Shown: positions 18,091 to 26,787, numbered from the stretch's first letter. The stretch is DNA of 64,000 nt from Nitrososphaerota archaeon (GCA_009889515.1 WUQR01000139.1:930001-994000), one strand, 5' to 3'. The notes: a model not told the origin generated them from the sequence alone. Translations and numbers: made by a program.

Positions 18091-19113
18091 ATGAAGGCGG
18101 CCTTCGTCCTATCACCCCACAAAGTCGTCATCGAGGATGCCGCTATACCGGTTCCAAGAGAACGTGAAGTACTGGTCCGCGTGGAGGCATGTGGGATATG
18201 TGCGAGCGATATAAAGTTCTTCAACGGGTTGAAGAGTTATCGAGAGACTTCATTCGGGAAGTCCAGCCCAGGTTTTACAGGCCACGAGTGGGCGGGCGTG
18301 GTCGTCAGCACGGGCCAAGACGTCAAAACGATCAGAGAGGGGGATAGGGTGGTACCATACATAATCACATCATGTGGTTTATGCAAGTATTGTAGGGCTG
18401 GGAGGGAGAACCTCTGCGCTGAAAAAAGATATGTTCACGGAGGGTTTGCAGAATACATCAAGGTCCCCGAACAGAACCTGATTAGAATACCAGAAAACAT
18501 TAGGGTCGAGGATGCATGCCTGACAGAACCTACAGCATGCTGCCTCCACGCTATCGAGCAACTGGACCTAAAGTCTGAAGACACAGTCGCAATCATAGGC
18601 GACGGCCCCATGGGTCTCCTACATCTCCAGCTCATAAGAAATCTCAGATCGAAAGTAATCATGATTGGGCATCATGAAGGGAGGCTCAAGATGGCAAACA
18701 CACTTGGTGCGGACCTAGTTATAAACTCGCTCGAGATCGACCCCTACAAAGCCGTTATGGAGGCCACAGATGGTTACGGGGCCGACGCAGTCATCCTAGC
18801 TATAAACAATAGGGACGCCATGTCAACTGCCCTGAGACTCGTATCAAAGGGCGGACGCATAAACATATTCGCCGGTGCGCACCCAGACTACGAGATAAGC
18901 ATCAGCCCCAACAAGATACACTATAGCGAGCTAACAATAACAGGCAGCGCCGACGCCCTAAGAAAGAACTACCATGAGGCGCTGAGCCTAATGGAGAAAG
19001 GGGCAGTCAAACCCTCAGCAATAGTCACTCATACATTCCCACTCGAAAAGATAGGTGAGGCAATTGATGCGGTACAGAAGAGAGCTGCCATAAAAGCGGT
19101 AGTGAAGCCGTGA
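18091..19113 (+). CDS. Zinc-dependent medium-chain dehydrogenase, second copy
   Basis: A 340-residue MDR protein. It has catalytic-zinc motifs CGICASDIKFF and GHEWAG, structural-zinc cysteines in CGLCKYCRAGRENLC, and the nucleotide motif GDGPMGLLHLQL. In the last, Asp replaces the usual Ala of GAGPIG. It is a paralogue of the gene at 15240 but clearly different. The sorbitol/threonine dehydrogenase subgroup is the best match. The true N-terminus is MKAAFVLSPHK; upstream codons overlap the promoter. The substrate is unknown, but the setting suggests sugar or polyol catabolism. Confidence 0.9.
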   Translation: MKAAFVLSPHKVVIEDAAIPVPREREVLVRVEACGICASDIKFFNGLKSYRETSFGKSSPGFTGHEWAGVVVSTGQDVKTIREGDRVVPYIITSCGLCKYCRAGRENLCAEKRYVHGGFAEYIKVPEQNLIRIPENIRVEDACLTEPTACCLHAIEQLDLKSEDTVAIIGDGPMGLLHLQLIRNLRSKVIMIGHHEGRLKMANTLGADLVINSLEIDPYKAVMEATDGYGADAVILAINNRDAMSTALRLVSKGGRINIFAGAHPDYEISISPNKIHYSELTITGSADALRKNYHEALSLMEKGAVKPSAIVTHTFPLEKIGEAIDAVQKRAAIKAVVKP

Positions 19114-19193
19114 GAACCTTCTAGAAAATTGGCGGCTAATACTATGTTAATAGGTTGTAGAGCGTTCCCGTGCTACCAATAATGAGCTTAATG

Positions 19194-19206
19194 TTGTAAA
19201 AATCCA
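19194..19206 (-). terminator. T-run terminator of tRNA-Leu
   Basis: On the minus strand the tRNA-Leu discriminator base is followed by TGGATTTTTACAA. The T5 run a few bases after the mature 3' end fits archaeal oligo-T termination. Confidence 0.5.
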
Positions 19207-19314
19207 TGCGGGGGGTGGGATTTGAACCCACGAACCCCTACGGGACAGGGGTTCTCATCCATTTAGACGTGGATCCTGAGCCCTGCGCCTTTGACCAGGC
19301 TTGGCGACCCCCGC
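19207..19314 (-). tRNA. tRNA-Leu (CAG) with 23-nt BHB intron
   Basis: The acceptor stem GCGGGGG/CCCCCGC, a T arm GTGGG-TTCAAAT-CCCAC and a short type II variable arm (CCC-GTA-GGG) identify a leucine tRNA. The anticodon loop is interrupted after position 37. The precursor folds as a perfect bulge-helix-bulge: stem CAGGG/CCCTG, bulges GGA and AAC, central helix CTCA/TGAG, and intron stem TCCA/TGGA. Splicing at GG^A and AA^C removes 19252-19274 (23 nt) and leaves anticodon CAG. No CCA is encoded. Confidence 0.93.
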
Positions 19315-19369
19315 CTCTCCGGCTTCACTTGTTTTGGGCGGGTTTTTAGGTTTTTTGGGGGGTGGGGTG

Positions 19370-20500
19370 CTAATAGCGGGGGATTGATGGGTCGACCTGT
19401 TCTGCGTAGGCGTCGATTCCCCCTGCGAGGTTGTAGGTGTTTGTTAGGCCTAGTTCTCTGAGTAGTTTGACGGCTAGGGCGCTTCTCTGGCCTGAGTGGC
19501 AGTAGACTATCACTTTTCTTGTTTGGTCTATCTCGTGGAGTCTAGAGGTGAGCTGGCCGAGAGGGATGAGCTTGGCTCCGGGTATTCTGCATATCTCCCA
19601 CTCGACAGGCTCTCTCACGTCGATGAGCTGGATCTCCTCACCGCGCTCCAAGAGTTTCTTCAGCTCGAGCGGGGTGATAGAGTTGCGTGCTGCGTCCAAG
19701 GCCTCGCCGGAAACCCTTGTCCCGCAGAACTGCTCGTAGTCTATCAGCTCTTTGATAGTCGGGTTGTCGCCGCACACAGGGCAGTTCCTATCCCTGCTGA
19801 TGCGGAGTTCTCTGAAGGTCATAGATAGAGCATCTACTAGTAGTAGCCTGCCTATGAGTGGCTCCCCAATCCCTATTATCAGTTTGAGGGCCTCATTTGC
19901 CTGTAGCGAGCCCACGATGCCTGGGAGGACGCCCAGTACCCCGCCCTCGGCGCATGAGGGGACTAGGCCTGGTGGCGGCGGCTCTGGGTATAGGCACCTG
20001 TAGCATGGGCCTTTCCCGGCGTAGAAGACGCTTACTTGGCCGTCGAACCTGAATATGCTGCCGTAGATTAGGGGCTTCCCAAGCATGACGCAGGCGTCGT
20101 TGAGGAGGTATCGGGTTGGGAAGTTGTCGGTGGCGTCGACAACTATGTCGTATTCCCTTATTATGTCGAGGGCGTTCTCAGAGTTGATTAGAGTATCGTG
20201 TGTTTCGACCTCTATGTGGGGGTTTAGCTTGAGTAGCCGCTCCTTCGCGACCTCCACCTTCTTTCTCCCAACGTCAGGTGTGGAGAAGATTACTTGGCGC
20301 TGAAGATTCGTCTCGTCGATTTCGTCAAAGTCAAGTAGCCCGATCTTTCCCACACCCGCTGCAGCAAGATAGAGCGAGACTGGCGCACCGAGTCCTCCGA
20401 CACCAACGACAAGAACTCGCGCCGCCTTGAGCCTTCTCTGCCCCTCTAATCCCACCTCAGGCATTATCAGGTGCCGGCCGTACCGCCTTATCTCCTCCAT
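19370..20500 (-). CDS. E1-like ThiF/MoeB adenylyltransferase fused to rhodanese (UbaA/MOCS3-like)
   Basis: The N-terminal ThiF/MoeB domain has RYGRHLIMPEVG, the ATP motif GVGGLGAP, zinc cysteines CYRCLYP...CPVCG, and Cys in PSCAEGGVLG where UbaA/Uba4 proteins carry their catalytic Cys. A C-terminal rhodanese domain (about the last 95 residues) has the active-site loop YCHSGQRS. This is the Uba4/MOCS3 layout, activating ubiquitin-like sulfur carriers for tRNA thiolation, molybdopterin synthesis or protein modification. The adjacent MoaD-like gene is the likely partner. ATG 20500 matches the family; an in-frame GTG at 20530 is possible. Confidence 0.92.
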   Translation of the reverse strand: MEEIRRYGRHLIMPEVGLEGQRRLKAARVLVVGVGGLGAPVSLYLAAAGVGKIGLLDFDEIDETNLQRQVIFSTPDVGRKKVEVAKERLLKLNPHIEVETHDTLINSENALDIIREYDIVVDATDNFPTRYLLNDACVMLGKPLIYGSIFRFDGQVSVFYAGKGPCYRCLYPEPPPPGLVPSCAEGGVLGVLPGIVGSLQANEALKLIIGIGEPLIGRLLLVDALSMTFRELRISRDRNCPVCGDNPTIKELIDYEQFCGTRVSGEALDAARNSITPLELKKLLERGEEIQLIDVREPVEWEICRIPGAKLIPLGQLTSRLHEIDQTRKVIVYCHSGQRSALAVKLLRELGLTNTYNLAGGIDAYAEQVDPSIPRY

Positions 20501-20587
20501 CGTGAAGCTAGTATAGTTTGAACCCTTCACGACCTCACGCTGGACTAGGTCAGACACACCTCGATGATTCCTGATTCGCGGCTGCCT

Positions 20588-20600
20588 TTTAAATATATTT
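20588..20600 (-). promoter_or_regulatory. TATA-like box inside the 3' end of the MoaD-like gene
   Basis: On the minus strand AAATATATTTAAA lies over the last codons and stop of the MoaD-like gene, about 90-100 nt before the UbaA-like ATG at 20500. It could give the E1-like gene its own promoter, with a leader of roughly 60 nt. Confidence 0.45.
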
Positions 20601-20891
20601 GCATATTCCCCGGGAGAGTCCACCTGCGATGGCTGGGAGTATCAGGATTCTGTCCGAGTCTTTGAGGCGGGTCTCGAGGCCGTTGAGTGTTTTTATGTCC
20701 CGGTCGTTGATGAAGATGTTGATGAAGCTTCGCAGCCTCTGCTGGTCGTCGAAGATGTATCGCCCAATGCTGGGATAGAGTTCTAGGAGCGCTGCTAGGG
20801 CCTCGCCCACTGTCTGAGCCTCCACCTCCACTTGGTTTGTGTTGCCGGTGAGCGCCCTTAGAGCGGAGGGAATCTGTATGACCACCTTCAA
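20589..20891 (-). CDS. MoaD/ThiS-like beta-grasp carrier with a tail after Gly-Gly
   Basis: A 100-residue MoaD/SAMP-type protein. The family ending LPAIAGG is present at residues 85-91, but translation continues for nine residues (LSRGICKYI) before a TAA. MoaD, ThiS and SAMP proteins normally end at Gly-Gly, so this one would need trimming before adenylation by the neighbouring E1-like enzyme. The start is a TTG at 20891 giving MKVVIQIPSAL. Possible roles are sulfur carrier for molybdopterin, thiamine or tRNA thiolation, or protein modifier. Confidence 0.88.
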   Translation of the reverse strand: MKVVIQIPSALRALTGNTNQVEVEAQTVGEALAALLELYPSIGRYIFDDQQRLRSFINIFINDRDIKTLNGLETRLKDSDRILILPAIAGGLSRGICKYI

Positions 20892-20981
20892 CCCCGGTGC
20901 CCCGTATCAGTTGATATGAGCGACTCTTTAAGATTAATCACAGATTCCATGGGCTGATAGGATGGGTTGACGTGTGATGCA

Positions 20982-20993
20982 TTTTTAAATATT
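20982..20993 (+). promoter_or_regulatory. TATA box of the VTT-domain gene
   Basis: TTTTTAAATATT is centred about 32 nt before the TTG at 21020, the spacing of a nearly leaderless archaeal transcript. Confidence 0.5.
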
Positions 20994-21019
20994 GGCCTGA
21001 ATAGTCCGTTCATAAGTGT

Positions 21020-21643
21020 TTGAGCCTTTTTGACCCCGAGTTCTGGACTAGTCTGACTATGCTCGGTTATGCGGGTGTTTTTTCCGCGAGCTTTCTGGGA
21101 AGCCTGCTTCCCTTCGTCTCGGGGCCATATATCCCGCCCATACTCATAGGAATCATAGCGGGTAAGCTCGAGCCGATTCCCACAGCACTCATAAGTGCTG
21201 CAGGCGCGGCTTCGGGTAAGCTAATACTCTTCAACGTCTTCAAGGGTGGTAGGAGGCTTCTAAGCAAGGAGTCACTCGAGAGGCTCGCCCCCCTTGAGAG
21301 GCTCATCAGGAAGTATGGCTGGATAGCGATATTGCTGACCGCCGCTACGCCTGTGCCTGATGACGTTGTTTACCTCTTGATTGCTGTGGGCGGGTATCGT
21401 AACATGTATTTCTGGCCACTAGTCTTCGCTGGGAAGCTATTCATAACCACTGTCGTCGCATTTGCGGCTTTGTATTGGTCAGACTTAGCCTGTCTGCTGG
21501 TCGAGTGCGGGCCGGCGGGACTCAGCCCCGAGTCTACCATAATATTCGCCTTGATGAGCGCGGGTGCGGCCATGGTCCTAGTCTATATTGTAACCCGCCT
21601 TGACTGGCAGCGTATCTTAACCCGCCTCAGCCTCCACGTCTAG
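21020..21643 (+). CDS. VTT/DedA-like integral membrane protein
   Basis: A 207-residue protein with 4-5 hydrophobic segments and the features of the SNARE-associated/VTT (DedA) fold: an N-terminal re-entrant region rich in Gly and Pro (SGPYIPPILIGIIAG), a middle GAASGKLILF, and TAATPVPDDVVYLLIAVGGY, which resembles the conserved P-[ILV]-P motif. Such proteins act in lipid flipping or membrane homeostasis. The start is TTG at 21020. It lies 9 nt before the primase region but has its own TATA box. Confidence 0.75.
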   Translation: MSLFDPEFWTSLTMLGYAGVFSASFLGSLLPFVSGPYIPPILIGIIAGKLEPIPTALISAAGAASGKLILFNVFKGGRRLLSKESLERLAPLERLIRKYGWIAILLTAATPVPDDVVYLLIAVGGYRNMYFWPLVFAGKLFITTVVAFAALYWSDLACLLVECGPAGLSPESTIIFALMSAGAAMVLVYIVTRLDWQRILTRLSLHV

Positions 21644-21670
21644 AGAAGACCTATGGGAGGTGGCTTTATT

Positions 21671-22942
21671 GTGGACGAGCTTAGTTTTTATTCCTCCAGC
21701 CTGATCGGCCTCTCGGGATTGTCAACGTTAGTCGACCGCTCGTCAGCGTTTGTAAGGCAGGTTTTCAGAGATTATTACAGGGAAAATGCCAGCCTTATCT
21801 CACCACCCCCAAAACCCGAGGCGAGGGAGTTTGGATACTGGTCGTTTGAGAGGGGTGAGATGGTTAGGCATTTGTCTTTCAGGTCTGCTGAGGAGGTTAG
21901 GGCCGAGATAGCGCGGGTTGCGCCGCTACATGCTTATCGCTCGGCTGCCTACTACCAGTACCCCGCGGCGCCTATGGAGGAGAAGGGGTGGATGGCTGCA
22001 GACCTTATCTTCGACATCGACGCCGACCATCTGGACGTGCCATGCGTGTCCCAGCATGTTTACAGAGTCTGTATTGTTCACGGGCTCCTAGAGGATGGGG
22101 GTGAGACCTGTCCTAAGTGTGGCTCGGCTGGAAGGGAAGTTGAGTGGGTCTGCGACACCTGCCTCGGCGCGGCTAGAGCAGAGGCGGTAAGGCTTGTCGA
22201 GATACTTGTCGAGGAGCTGGGCGTCGATGAGGGGGAAGTTGAAGTTGGCTTTTCGGGGAACAGGGGATACCACATCGTGGCCTATTCGCAAGATCACCTG
22301 TCCCTCGACCAGATGGCGAGAAAAGACTTGGTGGGCTACTTGACATGCGTGGGGCTCGTCCCAGGACTCTTGGGGCTGCCTTGGAGGCGAGAGGGACGGG
22401 GGAGGCCTAGGCTAAACCTACTGCCACCGCCTATGCTACATGAACCGGGATGGCGGGGCAGAATAGTAAGAAGAATTTACTCGCTACTACAGAGACCGAG
22501 TTCTGTCCAAGGCCTTGCCAAATACGGCGACCTAGCCGAGAAGGTGAGAGAGGCCTGGTCCATGGAGCCTGATTGGGCTGTGGCCCCACTCGGATTCTGG
22601 ACCCTCCTTGTTGAGGAGGCGGTCAGACAAGAGGCCCTCAGAATAGACCCTGTAGTCACAACAGACATCCATAGGCTGTTAAGGCTTTCGGGCACGCTGA
22701 ATGGGAAGACGGGCCTCCTCGCTAGGAAAGTGCCATTAGATATGCTTGACGACTTCGACCCTCTCAACGAGTGTGTGGTTCTCCCGCGAGATAGGAAGGT
22801 GAGGGTGAGGATTGCTTATTCGCCCGGCTTCAGGCTGGGGGGCGAGGAGTTTGATGAGATAGCTGAGCCGCGCTCGACCGAGCTTCCAGTATATGCTGCC
22901 GTTTATCTCATATCCAGAGGGCTTGCCACACTAGAGGCCTGA
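21671..22942 (+). CDS. priS: DNA primase small (catalytic) subunit
   Basis: The archaeo-eukaryotic primase catalytic subunit. The metal-binding pair is in LIFDIDADH, the nucleotide-binding motif is GFSGNRGYHI, a zinc motif with cysteines lies in the stretch around GGETCPKCGS and CDTC, and a later TDIHRLLRLSGTLNGKTG carries the conserved His. It synthesises primers with PriL, which is not in the window. The GTG at 21671 has an ideal Shine-Dalgarno (GGAGGTGG, 7 nt upstream) and gives 423 residues; an ATG at 21653 contains that same Shine-Dalgarno and is less likely. Confidence 0.93.
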   Translation: MDELSFYSSSLIGLSGLSTLVDRSSAFVRQVFRDYYRENASLISPPPKPEAREFGYWSFERGEMVRHLSFRSAEEVRAEIARVAPLHAYRSAAYYQYPAAPMEEKGWMAADLIFDIDADHLDVPCVSQHVYRVCIVHGLLEDGGETCPKCGSAGREVEWVCDTCLGAARAEAVRLVEILVEELGVDEGEVEVGFSGNRGYHIVAYSQDHLSLDQMARKDLVGYLTCVGLVPGLLGLPWRREGRGRPRLNLLPPPMLHEPGWRGRIVRRIYSLLQRPSSVQGLAKYGDLAEKVREAWSMEPDWAVAPLGFWTLLVEEAVRQEALRIDPVVTTDIHRLLRLSGTLNGKTGLLARKVPLDMLDDFDPLNECVVLPRDRKVRVRIAYSPGFRLGGEEFDEIAEPRSTELPVYAAVYLISRGLATLEA

Positions 22943-22961
22943 TGTCAACGCGCAGTGGGCA

Positions 22962-24356
22962 TTAGCCTAGCCCGTAGTCTTCATGTATTGCGCGGACAGC
23001 CTCGACGCCGTCAGCCTCCTTTACGACGAAGGAGATGTTGAGCTCCGAGCTACCCTGAGCTATCATCCTAACATTTATCCCCCTACGGGCCACCGCGCCG
23101 AAGACCCTGCTGGCTACGCCCGGCGTCCCCTTCATCCCCTCACCAACAACCGCGACCACTACCACATCCTTCTCACACTCAACACCCCTAATCAAGCTAG
23201 GCGGATTCGAGTCCCGAATAGCCTCCAAGGCCGCGTCCGCAGACTCCCGCCTAACTATCAGCGATATGCTAGACTCCGAGACGCTCTGCGAGATCATCAT
23301 GACATTTATTCCGCGGCTGGATATGCTCTGGAGTATTCGTGCGGCGCTTCCCGGCTTTCCAACCGCCGTTGCGCCCCGGACAGTAATCATTGCGACATCC
23401 CTCACCAAGAGTACTCCTTTGACGACGGAATCGGTACTTAGGCCCCGGTCAGTGATGAGTGTTCCCGGGGCGGAGGGGTTGAAGGTGTTCTTTATGCGGA
23501 CCTTTACGCCTCCGTTTTGGGCCGCTTCTATTGCGCGGGGGTGGAGGCCTTTAGCTCCGAAGACAGCCATCTCGAGGGCCTCCTCGTATGAGAGCTGGGG
23601 AATAACCTTGACCCCCCTCACTATCCTAGGGTCTGCAGTAAGCAGTCCATCGACATCGCTCCACAACACGACCTCGTCGGCCTTGATGCCGCTCCCAAGA
23701 AGCGTTGCAGTGAAGTCAGAGCCTCCCCTCCCCAGCGTAGTGATGGCTCCATCGCGCGTACGTCCGATAAAGCCTGTGACTACAGGCACGACCCCCTGAC
23801 CGAGCAGTGGCAGTATCGTATTCTTGATGTTGTTGAGTGTTTCCTCCATGAGTGGTGTGGCGTATCCGAAGTCAGAGTCGGTGATTATGCCAGCGTCGCC
23901 GCCCTCGAGGTACTTTGCAGCTATTCCTAGACCACGGAGCGCACATGTGAAAATCCATGTTGACAGTCTCTCGCCGAAGGATAGGACCAAGTCCCTGGTC
24001 CTAGGGGTAACTTCGCGGAGGAAGTAGATGCTTGATAAGATGTGGGTGAGATCGCTCAGCCTCTCCTCAATCACTTTCAGAGCCTCACTCTTCAGCCCAT
24101 CCCCCCTCAATACGTATTCTACAGCCTCTATGTGGGCGGATCTCAGCCTCTCTAGCCCGTCCTCAAGCCTCCCTCTCTCACCCCTGACAGCCGAGTCCAT
24201 CAGTTCGAGCAGAATATCGGTTGTATCACCCATTGCTGAGCAGACCACAACTATATTGTCTCCACGCTCGCGGTATGAGCGGACAATATTGCAAGCATTC
24301 CTGATACGCTCACCATCGCCTAGCGAGGTTCCCCCGAACTTGAAGACAAGCCGCAT
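22962..24356 (-). CDS. lysC: Aspartate kinase with ACT domains
   Basis: A 464-residue enzyme phosphorylating aspartate at the head of the Lys/Thr/Met pathway. FKFGGTSLGD is the N-terminal signature. The kinase domain includes GFIGRTRDGAITTLGRGGSDFTA and WSDVDGLLTADPRIV. Two ACT domains follow (from about residue 310), with VGEGMKGTPGVASRVF in the second and the ISQSVSESSISL allosteric pattern. Feedback control by threonine or lysine is likely. It diverges from taw1. Confidence 0.95.
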   Translation of the reverse strand: MRLVFKFGGTSLGDGERIRNACNIVRSYRERGDNIVVVCSAMGDTTDILLELMDSAVRGERGRLEDGLERLRSAHIEAVEYVLRGDGLKSEALKVIEERLSDLTHILSSIYFLREVTPRTRDLVLSFGERLSTWIFTCALRGLGIAAKYLEGGDAGIITDSDFGYATPLMEETLNNIKNTILPLLGQGVVPVVTGFIGRTRDGAITTLGRGGSDFTATLLGSGIKADEVVLWSDVDGLLTADPRIVRGVKVIPQLSYEEALEMAVFGAKGLHPRAIEAAQNGGVKVRIKNTFNPSAPGTLITDRGLSTDSVVKGVLLVRDVAMITVRGATAVGKPGSAARILQSISSRGINVMMISQSVSESSISLIVRRESADAALEAIRDSNPPSLIRGVECEKDVVVVAVVGEGMKGTPGVASRVFGAVARRGINVRMIAQGSSELNISFVVKEADGVEAVRAIHEDYGLG

Positions 24357-24470
24357 GCCCTCTTAGGCGTTGCTCAGATATATTGTCCAAGCTTTTATAT
24401 CTAATCTACATGGCTCTGTGCTGTTCCTCCAAGCTTAAATCCCGCTTTCATTCAAATTGACTATTAGCGT

Positions 24471-25523
24471 ATGGCTGAGACGCTGTCTGAGCCGAGGAGA
24501 ATAGTTAGGCTGGAGGTTAAGGGGGCTGAGAAATTCATCCGTAGCGGGTATCGGCTGGTAGGCGGGCACAGCGCGGTAAAGATTTGCCACTGGACCAAGT
24601 CGGCCCTCAGGGGTGGAAAGGCCTGCTACAAGTCTTGGTACGGCGTAGAGAGTCATAGATGCCTCCAAATGACCCCCAGCCTCCAGTACTGCAACATGGC
24701 CTGCGTCTTCTGCTGGAGATTCCACACAATAAACCGTGGCCAGCCCTACTCTGGCGAGTGGGACCCGCCAGAAGTCCTACTCGACGCCATGATCAAGGAG
24801 CAGAGACAACTCCTCTCAGGCTTCAAAGGTAATCCACGCGTAGATAAGAAGAAGTTCCTCGAGGCAATGACGCCGACGAACATCGCTATTAGCTTGGACG
24901 GTGAGCCAACCATCTACCCCTACCTCGCCGAGTTCATCAAGCTTGCCCGGAGCAGGGGCATGACAACCTTCCTTGTCACCAATGGGACTATGCCTGAGAG
25001 GCTGGAGGAGCTACTGGAGAAGGATGCAGAGCCCACTAACCTCTACATAAGCTTCTACGGACCCGACAAGGAGACCCACCTGAGCGTCAACAAGCCCCTG
25101 ATACCTGATAGCTGGGAGAGGGTATGGAGAAGCCTCAGCATCATGCCTCGGTTCAAGTGCAGAAAAGTAATCAGGCTTACACTCGTCAAGTATCTCAACC
25201 TCAAATCACCCGAAAAGTATGCGGAGGCGATAAGGCTCGCCAAGCCCGACTTCGTAGAGTGTAAGGGCTATGTCCACGTGGGCGAGTCTCAGAAACGCCT
25301 CAAGAAGGAGCACATGCCCACGATTGAGGATCTCATGACATTCGCCCAAGAGCTTGCCCACCTGACAGGGTACGTCTACGCGACACACGACGAGGTGAGC
25401 AAGGTAGTCCTACTGGCAAACCCAGCGTCACCCTACTACATCGAGGCGAGGGAAAGGCTGAACAAGGCTCAAACCACTGGTGGGGGAGAAGTGGCAGTCT
25501 CTTGCGGAGAGAATATTCTCTAA
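24471..25523 (+). CDS. taw1: tRNA 4-demethylwyosine synthase (radical SAM)
   Basis: A 350-residue radical SAM enzyme (TYW1/Taw1) that makes 4-demethylwyosine at position 37 of tRNA-Phe from pyruvate. The cluster motif CNMACVFCWR gives CxxxCxxC, and upstream cysteines (CHWTK, CYKSWYG, RCLQM) match the second cluster of the family. Conserved ISLDGEPTIYPYL and YISFYGPDKETH are present. It lacks the eukaryotic flavodoxin domain, as is normal in archaea. Wyosine-type modification supports the archaeal assignment. Confidence 0.95.
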   Translation: MAETLSEPRRIVRLEVKGAEKFIRSGYRLVGGHSAVKICHWTKSALRGGKACYKSWYGVESHRCLQMTPSLQYCNMACVFCWRFHTINRGQPYSGEWDPPEVLLDAMIKEQRQLLSGFKGNPRVDKKKFLEAMTPTNIAISLDGEPTIYPYLAEFIKLARSRGMTTFLVTNGTMPERLEELLEKDAEPTNLYISFYGPDKETHLSVNKPLIPDSWERVWRSLSIMPRFKCRKVIRLTLVKYLNLKSPEKYAEAIRLAKPDFVECKGYVHVGESQKRLKKEHMPTIEDLMTFAQELAHLTGYVYATHDEVSKVVLLANPASPYYIEARERLNKAQTTGGGEVAVSCGENIL

Positions 25524-25531
25524 GGAATATA

Positions 25532-26041
25532 TTACTCGTTGAATAGCCTCGACTTTACGGAGTCGTCGAGGACGGCGTAGATCTTCTCATATGTTTGGTC
25601 AAGCGTCTCGGGTAGGACCTTAGTGTCTGATATCACGGGCATGAAGTTTGTGTCGCCTGTCCATCGAGGCACAACATGCAAGTGTATGTGACCGGGAATC
25701 CCCGCGCCTGAGGCCCTACCCACATTCATTCCAATGTTGTAGCCTGATGGGGAGTATGTCTTGTCCAAAGCAGTTAGAAAGGTTCGGAGGAGGCGGAATA
25801 TCTCTACAAATTCGGCTTCCCTGAGGAGGGTGGGCTGGCCTACGTGGCGGTAGGGGGCTATCATTAGGTGTCCCGAGTTGTAGGGGTAGGCGTTGAGCAT
25901 GACGAAACAGTATCTCCCCCGAGCCAGTATGAGGTTTGAACGGTCCCTACGTTCGCGGGGCTTTTCGCAGAAAATACAGCCACCACTCTTAGCAGCCCTC
26001 TTGATATACTCCATCCGCCAGGGAGACCAGAGCCTATCCAA
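25532..26041 (-). CDS. HIT-family nucleotide hydrolase
   Basis: A 169-residue histidine-triad protein. The catalytic HxHxH motif is HIHLHVV in GIPGHIHLHVVPRW. The N-terminal CIFCEK and a later histidine may bind zinc as in the Ap4A/branched HIT subgroup. It converges with taw1 and is separated by only 8 nt. The exact nucleotide substrate (AMP-lysine, AMP-phosphoramidate or dinucleoside polyphosphate) is not predictable. Confidence 0.92.
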   Translation of the reverse strand: MDRLWSPWRMEYIKRAAKSGGCIFCEKPRERRDRSNLILARGRYCFVMLNAYPYNSGHLMIAPYRHVGQPTLLREAEFVEIFRLLRTFLTALDKTYSPSGYNIGMNVGRASGAGIPGHIHLHVVPRWTGDTNFMPVISDTKVLPETLDQTYEKIYAVLDDSVKSRLFNE

Positions 26042-26061
26042 AGACCCCTACACACTCTATC

Positions 26062-26787
26062 CTAATTCCCTAATTTATCTTCTCCACCGAGGACTATCTT
26101 CAAGAGCATCTCATGCTTCTCTTCGTCCATGTCTATGGAGGTTAGTAGGGCCTTGATGACTGGTTTCATCTCTCTTAGCGGTATCTCGGCAAGCCTCTGC
26201 TCCTCCGCCTTACTCTCAAACTTAGACATCTCGGCTATGAGTACGAGGTCGTCCTTGGTTAGGCTGACATCCTCGTTGTTCTCTATTGCGTGGATGAGTG
26301 TTGCGAGGATGTCGGCGTGCCTCATGCTATCGACGGCCATCTGCTTCAAGACCATTTTCGCGAGCTGGGAACTTGCACTTGTTGAGAGCTCTAGGGCTCG
26401 CTTTGCTGCCTCCTCCTCCAGCGTTATGCGGTCCATCAAGGACTTGATAACAGAGGCATCTATCCCGGCCCCCGCTCTAAGCTCCTGAGAAATCCGCGGA
26501 GCTATCAACTGGTTGAGGAAGACTGTAAGCTCGGTCGATGCTGAATCAATCATGCCAAGGGAGATCTTCCTAGCGATACGCTCGGCAAGTGCGTCTATCT
26601 CCTCGACAGAGATGTCTCCGGTTGGCAGGCGGAGCCCCCTAGACCCGGAGACATACTGGGTAATTGCGGCTGGGCTGACTCCTAGGGCTTTGGCGACGTG
26701 GCTCTTCTTCAGCCTATACTTGTCTACTAGCCTGATGGCCAGTGCAGCCCTCAGGGCGGGGATGAGCTGCTCTACTCGGCTTGGCAT
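26062..26787 (-). CDS. HTH regulator fused to a helical, ferritin-like domain
   Basis: A 241-residue protein. The N-terminus (about residues 10-60) is a helix-turn-helix of the Xre/Cro type (KKSHVAKALGVSPAAITQYVSG), as in archaeal COG2522 regulators. The rest is all-helical with acidic-His pairs, notably DSMRHADIL and DMDEEKHEML, which look like the ExxH ligands of ferritin-like four-helix bundles. A metal- or redox-sensing repressor is a reasonable inference. The domain match is by eye only. The start is ATG at 26787, with an A/T box (AAATATTTTTA) 25-35 nt upstream. Confidence 0.7.
   Translation of the reverse strand: MPSRVEQLIPALRAALAIRLVDKYRLKKSHVAKALGVSPAAITQYVSGSRGLRLPTGDISVEEIDALAERIARKISLGMIDSASTELTVFLNQLIAPRISQELRAGAGIDASVIKSLMDRITLEEEAAKRALELSTSASSQLAKMVLKQMAVDSMRHADILATLIHAIENNEDVSLTKDDLVLIAEMSKFESKAEEQRLAEIPLREMKPVIKALLTSIDMDEEKHEMLLKIVLGGEDKLGN

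Noticed and set aside
17938-18115. N-terminal extension of the 2-hydroxyacid dehydrogenase
   Set aside because: The extra 59 residues have no family counterpart and overlap the divergent promoter and start of the zinc dehydrogenase.
22983-24366. Long open frames opposite the aspartate kinase gene
   Set aside because: They are antisense shadows of a well-supported gene with clear kinase and ACT motifs; no motifs are seen in the antisense frames.
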